Assembly (NCBI RefSeq): GCF_040802235.1
Contig: NC_133158.1
Coordinates: 161,359,401 to 161,423,400 of the forward strand
Length of the DNA: 64,000 nt
Source: Manis javanica
Lineage: Eukaryota; Chordata; Mammalia; Pholidota; Manidae
Direction: 5' to 3'
The first letter of the stretch is position 1. Every line of letters begins with the position of its first letter. Both the position numbers and the translations under genes were made by a program. Shown here piece by piece: positions 37,301 to 49,300 of this stretch. A model generated the notes under the pieces. That model saw nothing but the letters and a program-made list of their open reading frames with translations. It was not told the DNA's origin and made no database searches.

Positions 37301-40300
37301 CTCTGTCGCACACAGGCATGGGAGAGGGCGGCTGTCACAGCAGAGGCCGCTGAGGAGGAGCTGGCCTGGGAAGTCCCACCTTCCTGGGACCAGGGAGGGG
37401 GCTGTGCTCAGAGCCCGGAGGGAGGGACAGCTGGTGCAGCCAGGACAAGCCCTGGCCAGCTTGCCAGGCTCAAGCAGCCATGCCTGCCCGCAGGGAGAAC
37501 CCCTCACTCAGGTACTGAGGACATTCCCGCTGATCTTGGTCCCCCGGATGCAGAGAATCCAGTCATGCGTTTTTTTCATTGAAAAAGTACTCAGCACCTG
37601 CTGTGTGGCAGTTGTCCTAGGCTATGTTCCTGTCCTTCTCTGGGGAGATGGAGTTGGGCAGTAAACAGAATTTTGATGGGACAAATATCAGGGAGTGGAA
37701 GGACTACAAGGGAAAACCCTTGCCCAGCATTTACTGTGCCCTAGGCTCTGTTTGCAGCACTTCACACACACTGGCTCATCTTCATAATAGCCCTAGGAGG
37801 TAGGCATCATTATCCTTATTTTTAGAGATGAGGAAACTGAGGTCCAGAGAGGATGGCAACTTACCCAAGGTCACACAGCCCATGGGTGGAGGAGCCAAGA
37901 TTCTAACACAAGTTCCAGGCTGTCACTCTTAGCTACCAGGCTGTGGTGCCTCAGAGAAGAGCAAAGCAGGACCTGGTCAGTGGCTGTCAGAATATATGCC
38001 CCCAGCCAGGCAGGCCAGGGTCAGGGCTGCGCTCTCCTGGGCAGGGCCCAGCCCACCAAACTCTGCTCCAGGGGCTGGGCGGGGCATGCAGCCTGGGGGA
38101 GGTAGGGCCACCCCTCCACCGCCAGTCATGCCTGCTGTCCCCAGCGATGCATCAGACGGCCTGCTGGAGGACCTCATCGCCACCTACCTGGTGCTGCCCA
38201 ACCGTGTGACTGTGCCGGTGAAGAAGGGGCTGGACGTGACCAGCCTGCGCTTCCCTCTGCCCTGTGTGAGTACCACAGTGACCACAGAGGCTGGGCCTCG
38301 TGTTGGGGGACAGGCAGGCTAGAGAACAGAACGCATTATCAGATGGCAACCCTTATTTCCTCCCTGGGAGGGCCTGGTGCCCCCATTTTATAGGGCAAAG
38401 ACTGAGTCTTGGGAAGGCTGAATGACTGCCCCAAAGTCACCCACCTGGGGAGGAGCAAAGCCCAGATGGCATTCCTTGCTGGATCCTGGTCCCACTGTGC
38501 AGGCTGGGTTGGGGACTGTGGGCAGCCACCGCCACCCCCAGAAGCTCTAGGAGCCTCCCTTCCTCCCTTCAGGGACGTGAGGCCCCCCTGACCCCATCAC
38601 TCGGTGGGAAGAACCCTTGCCGTCTGCTGGAAGGAGAATGCTCCCGATGTGGGCTCTTCTGGGGGCTCAGCTCCGCTGCACGCTCCATCCTGGGCGTGGC
38701 ACAGGAGGCCCCCAAGCACAGCTACGTGGCCTCCCCAGAGAAGGTGGCCTGGCTGTGGCCCAGAGCCCTTCAGGGCTGGAAGTCAGGGCCTCAGCACGGG
38801 GGAAAATGCCCATTTCCCCATCAGCACCTGCGAGGCATCGGCCTACTCAGGCTATGAAGGGTGTGGCCTGGGCCAGCCGGGGAGGAAGAACCTATGTCAT
38901 CTCAGCCTTCCCATGTCATACCACTACATGACTGGCAGCCTTAGAATAAAGACACAACACTGTTACTTACATCATAACCACTGAAAACACTGTCCTTAGG
39001 ATAAATGCCACTCAAGATGTTCTGTCTAGTTGTGACCATTTAAACTCATTTGGAATAGTTCCTCTCTGTGTGTTTGTGAGAACGGGCCATGGATATTTGC
39101 ATTGATTCCATTCCATTTAATATTTTTAGGATTTAATTTTTACCTGCTTTTTACAATCATGTAAAATATTTGCATACTTCCAGTCCAGTGTTAAAAAACA
39201 AATTTTATTTTAAGGAGTCTGACATAATCTCCACCTTCCCCCTACAAATAGTGGTTTATCCTTCCACTGTTTTCCATTATTTGTCTTCTAATATGAGCAG
39301 GTGCATACATGTGGTTGTGCGTACAGCTCTGATTATAGTCAGAGTCTCCCTTTCTTTGAGGGATGGCAGGACGCCACAGTTTTCCCCACCTAGCCTGTCT
39401 GACTTCATATGGTATGAGGAACACTTTATATTTTTGCCAATATGCCTTTAGGGCTAGAAGTGGGATTGCTGGGTCAGAAAGTAAACGCAGGGTACAGAGA
39501 AGGGGAATGTAGGAGGAGAGCACCTCAGGTGGCCTGGTTGCTGGCACAGCAGGAACTGACTGCCCTTGAATAGGCCACTCCCATGGCAGGCTGGAGGCAG
39601 GGAAGGTCTGGAAGGCCAGGAATGTGGGTGGGCGTCACACTGCCGCAGATAGAGCCCCGGGCCCTGCCATCATGTGCGGTGTGGTCTTGGCCAGGAGCCT
39701 GCCGACTCTGGTTTGTCTCCCTGTCCAGACTACGAGAGGGTGAGATCGGGCTGGGGCACGTTTGATGGTTTCAGCTCTGATGCTGTGGGACTTGTGGGCT
39801 GGCACAGCTCAGGAAGCAGCTGTGAGCACCGGGCTGGGGCGTTTTCCAGGGAGTCATCAGAGTCCACTTGCTGGAGGCAGAGAAGTTGGCCCAGAAGGAC
39901 AGCTTTCTGGGGATCCAGGGCAAGTCAGACCCCTACGCCAAGGTGAGCATTGGCCTGCAGAATTTCCGGAGCAGGACCGTCTCCAAGAACCTGAACCCCA
40001 CCTGGAATGAGGTGTTTGAGGTGAGGGTCTCCTGGGCCACTCTTGGCTGCTCTTGATGCCCTCCAGGGTCCATTCTGGGTTGTGCTGGGCCCCGAGAAGG
40101 AAAGGCCTTGCCCTCATGGGTCTCACATACCGTACCCATGGGCCACAGGAGTGGACCTGGAGGACAGGCATGCTGCTCTGAGTGATCCCTACTCCCTTAC
40201 CCACAAGGCTTCTAGAGGTGGGCTGTGGTGGCCCTGTAGCAGGACAGCTTCTCCCCAAATTCCTACCTCCCTGACCCAGCAGAGTCAGCTCTGTCAGAAG

Positions 40301-43300
40301 TCTCAAATCAGAGTAGAAAAGAGAACCTCAGAGGAAGTTCTGCCCCAGTCCTCTTGGTGTCCCCTGCCAGTGCTGGGCACCAGGAGCCTGAAGTTCTTTA
40401 AGTTCAGCCGCAATCTTCATGTGAAATGCTCTGGAAGCTGCCAGTCCCAGACAGAACACAGTGGCCATTGTCCCTGAGCCCCACCTGCCATGGGCTTGCC
40501 CTGTCCTCCCCACCCTGCTGGGGAGGGTGTCACTCCCTTCCAGCTGGAGTTCTCCAAGCACTGAGGCCAGAACCTCCCCAGGCCTCCAAGCTGGCAGGTG
40601 GCAAGGCTGGAATCTGGGCCCCGCTTGGGTCATGCCTGAGGTCAGCTTCATTGGCTGTTATGGCCTGCAGGCTGTCACTTCTTTCCTTCCAGTTCATAGT
40701 GTATGAAGTCCCTGGGCAGGACCTGGAGGTGGACCTGTATGACGAGGACCCTGACAAGGATGACTTCCTGGGCAGGTGAGGGGAGGGCCCAGCTGGGCCT
40801 GGGGCCCTTGCTTCCATCACTCAGTGACCTCACCGGTCACTCTGACATGGTGACTGTCAGGCACGCTGCCCCATCGTTCCACATTCTTACCACAAGCCTC
40901 CTTCCTAAATGTCTCCTGAGTGCCCAGCCCTGAGCTGAGCCCTGGGGTACAGGGAGGATCCCGAGGTTTGTGTCCCATGGGCTCTGCTTTCTGCACTCCT
41001 GATAATGTACCCAGAGTTCCCACTTGGAGCAGGGGGCATGGGTGGCCAGGTTCCCAGTGCCAAGGAGCCCTGGCCACTCGCTTTGGGGCAGAACACAGAA
41101 ACTCAGGGCTGTGGGAGGACTGAAATGGCCGGGCTGGGCTGGCTATCAAACCTTCAAACTTGCCCATCTTTTGGCCCAGCTCTCCCTCTTCCAGGAGGTG
41201 TAAAATAAAAGCATTACTCCTGAAATATTTATTGCACAACCATCTGTGGTGGCAAAACGAAAAAGCTGAAAATAACATGAATATCCAGCCTCAGAGGACA
41301 CTGAATGTTTGAATATATTTGCTGTTGCCAAACTACAGAATATCCTACAGCTTCTACAAACGAGTAGATCTGTGTGTAGGACCTGGACGGTGTCCGTTAC
41401 GTATTTGTAAGTCGGAGAAAGCAGTTCGGAGTGACCTGTGCAGTTTGATTCATCTTTCCAGGGAGGACTCTTGCTACGTATGTTTGTATGACTGCAGAGA
41501 AAAGCTTGGAAGCAGACTATTCACACTGCTCATCTCAGAGGCTGGGGCTAGGAAGTGGAAGAGAGTTTTACCGAAATCTTCATATTTCTATATTGTTTTG
41601 CTTGTTTCCATGAACATGTAATTTTACAAAGCAGAAAAAAAACGAAGTGGGAGGGGTATAATCTGATGGCCTAAGAAACAGCTCACTACCAGATGTTGCT
41701 TATCATTTTTATTTTTCATCTGAATGACAAAAGTTCCAAGTTTTGTAAAATTGCAGTTTAGAAGTGTTTGTGATTCGTGTTTTATGTAACTGATTTCAAG
41801 CCTAGTTAGAGCTCAGGCACATTTCTCACAGTTACACAGAATTAATGTTCCCCTGGCTGTCAGGATCTTCCATTTGGGATGGGGTCAGGGTAGGTGGGAG
41901 GCACACTGTGAATGTGGCTGTTACCTCCTCTCACACACACTTGCCAATCATACTTGGAGAGCACCTGGGGCAGTTTTGGAAATGGGGGGGCATTAGGGGT
42001 TGTCACAATGGCTCTGGGAGGTGGTATCACTGGCCTTTAGAGAGCACAGGACAGGGAAGCTCAGTTCCTGCAGTGCCCAGGCAGCTTTGTACAGTGAGGA
42101 AGCACCCCACCCAGATGCCAACAGCACGTCACTGCGGAGTCCAGAGCCACGGCCCAGCCCACCTTGCCACCTGTTCCTCTCGGGGCTCGCCTGCCGCGCA
42201 GGGCAGCATGCCCACAGCCCTGATGGGTAGACAGCCCTTCCTTTGCTTGAGCTCAGAGTGGTCTCCCACTGGTTCCTTGGGGTGAATAAGATCCTCTGCC
42301 TTGAGGGCCCCACTCAAATAACTGAAAGTAGATTCCAGGGCGGGCCTCTGCCTCCCACCTCCTCGTTGCAGAGCTGATCCCCACTCCCTGTGCATTCCAG
42401 CCTGCAGATCTGCCTCGGGGATGTCATGACGAACAGAGCGGTGGATGAGGTAGAGTGGGTGCCTGCAACCCCCTCCCGGTGGACATCACTGTTTCCATCC
42501 CACAGTGTAGCACCTCTGCCTGTCCCTCAAGCCCAGGGCCCACTGCCTAGGCTGGCTCACCTTTTCCCTGAAGCCCCTATTAGGGCTCCACCAGGTCCCA
42601 GAACTGAGCGTCCTGAAGGGGTCACTGGCCCTGCCCTCTCCCTGAGCCTTTCTCCCCATGCAGTGGTTTGTCCTGAATGACACAACCAGTGGGCGGCTGC
42701 ACCTGCGCCTGGAGTGGCTTTCACTAATCACTGACCCGGACGCTGTGGCTGAGGTGAGGGGGCTGTCCGGGCCTCCCAGCAGAAAGCAGGGGAGAACTTG
42801 TGGCAGGCCTGGCCCATGGGCGGGCTGTGCATGTGGAGGGAGGGAGGGGGAACTTGCGGTCCTCTGGCGAGTCCTCCCGGAGAACATGCCCCTCAACCCT
42901 CATCTCCTCCTGAGGCAGCTCCTGATTTCTCAGCAGACAGCCTCTGAGTATCTCCGCCGTCTTCAGGGATGATGGGACCCTTGCAAGCCTGTCAGCCTAG
43001 CTCATGGGGGCAGTCCACCCTGTGTCTGACTTGAATCAGATATTCTGCAGTTTAGTCTCAGCCTCCGAATGCTAGGTTGTAAGGGATCTTATGTCTAGTC
43101 TGGAGTTCAAGGGCTGGCTGGCTTCCTCCTGCCATGAGGAGGCATCTCCAAACCCTGTCTCCTGCTGCTGGGACCCCTAGTGAGAGACTGTGTCTGCTTG
43201 TAGGACCAGAGCGGCCCTTCCACTGCCATCCTTGTGGTCTTCTTAGAGAGTGCCTGCAACCTGCCGGTGAGTGGGGGCATGGCCAGAGGGTCACACGCAC

Positions 43301-46300
43301 CCTGCCTTTTGCTAGCTCTCTCACATGGCCACCTGTTGCTCACTCACCCTATTCTTGTGCTGCAGACAAACGCTTTTGACTACCTGAATGGCGAATATCG
43401 AGCCAAAAAGCTCTCCAGATTTACCAAGGTGTGTGTGTGTGTGTGTGTGTGAAAACTCGAGTGAAAGCAAGTCACAGCTCCTTTTCCCCAGAGTAAGCAC
43501 AGCCTCCTGCCTTCTGGGAAGCCGTCAGTGTGCACGCAGCCTGGGGATGGCAAGGGTTGCCTTTCTTCAGGACCACTATGTTCTGGGCACTGGGCTTGGT
43601 AACTCACTGCCCCTCCCCCACATAGTCAGTATCCCCAAGTCCCATGATGACTGGGTGTCCATTTTCACTGCCATTTTACAAAAGAGGACCCAGAAGGTTG
43701 AGTGCCTGGGCCACACAGCTACGGGAGGGGCGAGAACTTGACTCCACCCTGTCTGTCCCCACCGCTCCAGGGGACAAGAGCTTGTGCCCAGCCAGGCCCA
43801 GCTCTGGCCTCAGCCCCGTCCTGGGGCTTGCACGGTGATGGCAGCCAGGGCCCCTGGGAGCACCAGAGTAGCCTGTCTCAGAGGGAAGCGACTAGCTGAC
43901 TCCTGGTCCCATATGCTCCTGGGGCCTGGGGCTGGTCTCTCAAGCTGACACTGATGGTGCCACCTTCATTGAGGTGGATTTTTGCCCCCTCACAGAATAA
44001 AGTCAGCAGAGATCCTTCTTCCTATGTCAAGGTGTCCGTAGGCAAGAAGACACACATGAGCAAGGTGAGCTTGGTGTGCAGCTATGGGGCAAAGAAATGG
44101 GGCCCCAGTCCTCAAGGAGAGAAGCAAAAGAAAATTAGAGAACTGAAAAAGAGAACTGAATGCCTTGTAGGTCCCAGGACACAGTCCAGGCATTTTATAT
44201 TAGTGTTCAGAAAAACCTCAGAATAGTTAGACAGCTCAAGATTCTGAGGGTCAGAGGTCGGTGACTTGCCCAAGGGCACATGCTGGATAGAGAGCAGCAG
44301 ACCCAAAGGATAAGCGTGGGCGTCCTCCAGGCCTGTGTCCTCCTGCCCATCCAGCAGCAGCAACCCTGCGTCCCCTCCCTCCTGGAGGAGAGCTCGGAGG
44401 ATAGCATGGCCTCCAGCCCCTGTGGGACTTCCTGGCAAAGCTCTCCTTGCCCTTGAGTCCGGATGCCCGCCCTGTGCCCCCCGTAAGCTATAGTGTGTGT
44501 GCGTCTGACACCTGGGCAGACAGAGGTGGCTCCCTGTGGTACTGGGTGGCTGGAGTGAGACCAGAGGGTGCTGGTACTGGTAGCCTCTCTGCACAACCTG
44601 ACCCTTCTTCTGCCCTCAGACCTGTCCCCACAGCAAGGACCCCGTGTGGAGCCAGGTGTTCTCCTTCTTTGTGCAGGATGTGGCGGCTGAACAGCTACAT
44701 CTGGAGGTTTGCTGGCAATCGTGCTCTGAGAACAGAGATAGGAGGCATCTGAGCCGGGAGGGGTAGGGCTTGGATGGGCACCTTGAGCAGGTTCTCCTGG
44801 CAGGGAGGTCAGCTCCATGTCCCAGAGGGTACTGGCACCCCACATCTTCTTGAGGCCATCACCTACGGTCACTGGGTGTGAGAGGTTGTGGAAGGACAAA
44901 CCTTCAAGTCCCTCGGCTCTCCTGAAAAAGAGCCTTTCTGGCTGTTACACAGCACCCAGAAGTGGCTGGTGTTAGAATCTACCCAGGACATTAGGGTGAT
45001 GTACTTCTTTTAAAAAAAAATTTAATCTTCACAAAATTAAAATCTGTGGGGGAGAGATCTTATCTTTATTTTACACATGAGCAAACAGAGGTTCTAACAA
45101 TGACTTGTCCAAGATCTCATGACCAATGAAGTGGTAGAACTGGGACCTTTGGGAGCCTCAGCTCTGGCTGGATGTGCTGTCTGGATGAGTGGCACAGCTC
45201 ACTAGCCGCCAAGGCCCTCGGTATTTGAGGGACTTGACTCATATGGATCATAATTGCCTCTACCCTGAGTCACTCTTTTCCCCTGAAGATAGGAAGCAGG
45301 CCTGGTCCCATTACCAAGCTTTCAGAAAAGGACTGGAGGCCAATAGAAGCATAGTGTACACCTGCTGAACTGAACTCAGACTCGGCTGGGGCCCAGAGAG
45401 CAGTGGTGCTGCGTGTGGGGCTTAGTTAGCCTCTTGTTTTGCGACTGGTCTTGTGCCCAGGTGCTGGATGATGACCAGGAGTGTGCGCTGGGAGTCCTGG
45501 AGTTGCCCCTGCGCCAGATGCTCCCCTGCACAGATCTCACCCTGGAGCAGCGCTTTCGGCTGGACCACTCAGGCCTGGACAGCCTCATCTCCATGAGGCT
45601 GGTGCTCCGGGTAACTTCCCCCTTGCCCCCAGGGTAGCAGAGCGGTCAGAGCTCTGGCTGTGGAGCAAGATGGACTGCCCCAACACGGACCGCCTGCTCT
45701 ATGTTGGGAAGAAACTGGGAGATGGATTCATATTTTTCGTCAATTTTGGAGTACTGTCAGCCATTCTCTCTTCAAATATTGCCTCTCTGGTTCTTTATTC
45801 CCTCCTCCTGGAACTCCCTCTCTGCTGGACCTCATTATCGCCTCCATGTCTTGACCTAACCTCACCTTCATATTTTTTGCCTATTTGTGCTGCACGTTAA
45901 TTTCTACAGACCTGTCTTCCAGACTATGAATTATTTCTTAGGCTGTACCTAATCTGCTGTTTTACCTGTTCCCAAATGTTTATTTCAGGAGCTATTTTTC
46001 ATTTCTAATTTTGTCTTTTCCAAATTTACCTTGTCTTTTTTCACTATTTTATTATCATGTTTCTATTCCATCTTTAATCATTTGCAAACACTCATATTGT
46101 GTGTCTGTTTATTCTATTATCTAAAGATCTTGGGAGTTAACTTTGATTTTGTTGTGTCTGCTGATGCTCTTCATGGCAACTCATTTCTGCATCTGGTGAC
46201 CTGGGTTTGCAAACATACACTCAGTGTTCCTTTGTGACCTGGATCAAGGTTATTCACTTCCAACAAGGTTCTGCTTTTGCTACAACCAGGCCCTTCAGAG

Positions 46301-49300
46301 GCATTACAAACCTGGGTCCATTTTTATGCTAATTTTTTAATTTGGGGTTTCAAGAGCACAGAGGAAGTATAAATACTAACTCAAAATTCATAAGGTGCCA
46401 TGTTCTCAGGAAACACAAGTTCTCCCCAGCCAGAGTACAGGCTGAGACAGACACAATCCTTATCACCTTTCTTGGCTGGTGGGTGAAATGTTTATCCCAG
46501 AACTACTTGTTCACCAAAGAGATCCCACCTTCATGGGTCTCACTTCAACTCTCTCTGAACCAAGGCTGATAAATGACCCTAAAAAACCTTAACCTTTATT
46601 TTTCAGTTTTCTCTTTTTTAACCCTAGGGTTTTTCTTACTTTCTTGTGGAGTTGGTTATGCATTTAAAAGACTTTCATTGTATTGGGCATTCTAATAAGG
46701 CTTTTCAGAATATTTTGGCTACCATATTGCTAGAAATGGAAGTCCTTAGGAAGGGTCTTGCTAATTAATGACTGAGGGGAAAGGGGCAGGAGAAACACAG
46801 TGGCTGAGGTTTGAAACTTTGGTGCTAGGAGCATAGGGGTGTGTGTGGCTAGGAAACACATTTCAGGGAAGGCAGTGGCGCATAAGGTGACGGCAAGACT
46901 GGAGGCATAGATCTGAGAGTCCTCGGCACAAAGAGTGTATCCTGTGAGGGGGCCGGGTCTCCAACTGCCACTGCGAGTATAGGGAGAGAAGAGGGACAGG
47001 ACTGAGTCTTCATGAAGACCCACTATTTGGGCAGGTGTAAGGGAAAAGACAAAGAAGCATTGGTCAGAGGGGGCTGGGGCAGAGAGTGGTTAAGAAAGAT
47101 AGGGTCTGGAAGGAAAAAAAGTCATTGGATTCAGCAGTCAGGAAGGAGCCATTTCTCAAAAGCTGAGTGCAGAGGAGGAGAAAGAGAAGTGGTAGGCCCA
47201 GCCCACAAACTACCCTGTCATTTGCTTGCAGTTCCTGCGTGTAGAAGAACGAGAGATGGGGAGCCCATACACAGGACCTGAAGCCCTAAAGAAAGGTCCT
47301 TTGTTCATTAAGAAGGTGGACATCAACCAGGGCTCCAAGGCCCCACACCAGGGAGAGGGTCCTACTGATTTTCCAGGCCCTCCACCCCCTGCTTCTGATA
47401 CTAAGGACGCCTCCAGGAGTGCCACGACAGCCACCAATGCCACCACTGTTGCCACTAAACCAACACCCCAGGAGGCAGGCCCAGAGCCCAAAGGCAAGGA
47501 CAGTGCCAAACGGTTCTGTGAGCCCGTGGCGGAGAAGAGGAGTTCATCCACCGTCTTCCTGACGGTCCCAGGCCTTCACTCTCCAGGGCCCATCCAGTCA
47601 CCCAGACCCGTGAAATGCCCTGTGTCCCCATTCGCATGGCCACCCAAGAGGCTGACGCCCAGCATGTCCTCACTCAACTCTCTGGCCTCCTCCTGCTTTG
47701 ACCTGACAGATACCAGCCTCAACAATGAGTATGCACCTCTCTGCTTAATCTTTTCTAAAATCACCTGCATGAAAAATACCTCCCTGGATGGAAAAATAGA
47801 TGTGAGCTTACTTTTCTGTGCACGTTCTGGCTCTCACATAATGGCTTCATGAGAGGCAGCACTGCATGGCAGGAAGAGCAGGCATACACCAGACAGGTGG
47901 TGTGGCTTTAACTACGTGCCAGCCGTAAAACAGATGCTATATTCTGGTTGGTATGTTCATTACAGCAGAAGTGTTTCCTGAGTTCTAAAGGATACTGGGA
48001 TGGATGGAAAGCTCAGAACGTGGAAGTCTGTGATCCACAGCTGCCATTTATTAAGTGGTCACTGTGGGCTTTGGATGTTGTTTCAATTTGATCTTCATGA
48101 TAACCCTACAAGGCAGAACTCACTATCATAAAGGTCAAAAACTCACCCAAGGTCCCACAAGAAATCACGGAATAAAGGCAGACCCACTCCAGGGTTCAAG
48201 TCTTCCTTCCATGAGGTAGGATAATTATATATACATGCTGAATGGAACTGACTTCTGACTGAAAGGAACCTTACTGAGAATTATTAACCCACATGGCTCT
48301 AGGTTCCTAAAGCAGGGCATGCTTCTGGCTTGGGCGTGTGGGGTGAGGCCAACACTTAGCACATAAGAGAAGTGACAGGCCCTTTCTTTACAGAGGCGGG
48401 GAGTTCGGGCAGCAGGGGCTGGGCCAGATTCAGCTCACTGTGCGCTATGTGTGTCTGCGGCGCTGCCTCAGTGTGCTCATCAACGGCTGCAGGTAAAGGG
48501 AAGCTGGGGCCAGGACAGGTCCTTGGGGAGCCTCAGGTGGACAGAAATCAGAGTGGGGGCATGGAACAATGGCAGAGGCAGGCAGCCCTAAGGTAGATAA
48601 GTCACACACAGGGAAGGAGGGAGGTTGGAAGGCCTGCACGCTGTGAGCACCAAGGTCCTCAGTGGTGCTGACAGGCTCCAAAGCCAAGGACTGCTTAGAC
48701 AACCGCTGCAGAACTGGACTGGCTGGGAGCTAGTGCACTTTCTCAAGTGGGAAGCTCCAACTCCCTTTGCATATAAAGTATATGCTCTGCTCCAGACTTT
48801 GAAAAACCCATTCTTAAAACAATGCATCTGATGTTTTGTCCTCCAAATTCTGGAGACTTTTGCTTTTTTAGTTACCAGACTACAGGGCATTTTATCCTCA
48901 AGGCCATCTATAACTGAATGGCTAGTACAGTTTTCTCTGAATGAGTTTTTTTCAGTGTTTTAAAACGAAGGGCCTTTTTTCTTTAATATTTTTTAAACCA
49001 AATCAGAAACCTGATGCCCTGTACCAGCAGTGGAGCTGATCCCTACGTCCGTGTCTACCTGCTGCCAGACAGGAAGTGGGCATGTCGTAAGAAGACCTCA
49101 GTGAAACGGAAGACCCTGGAGCCCCTATTTGATGAGACGTAAGTGGGCCTGTTGGCCTGCCTAGAGTGCCTCAAGCATTTGAGTATTTGCTGAGTACCTG
49201 TTGTGTGCCTGGTAGCCTGCTAGATGCTGGGAAGGGCTAGAGTTGAACAGGACAATGTGGTCTTTGCCTTCATGAAGCTTCTATGCCTTAGTAAGAGAAA

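Noticed and set aside
44207..44899. A 230-codon minus-strand reading frame
   Set aside because: It overlaps ESYT3 exon 16 on the opposite strand and has no conserved features.
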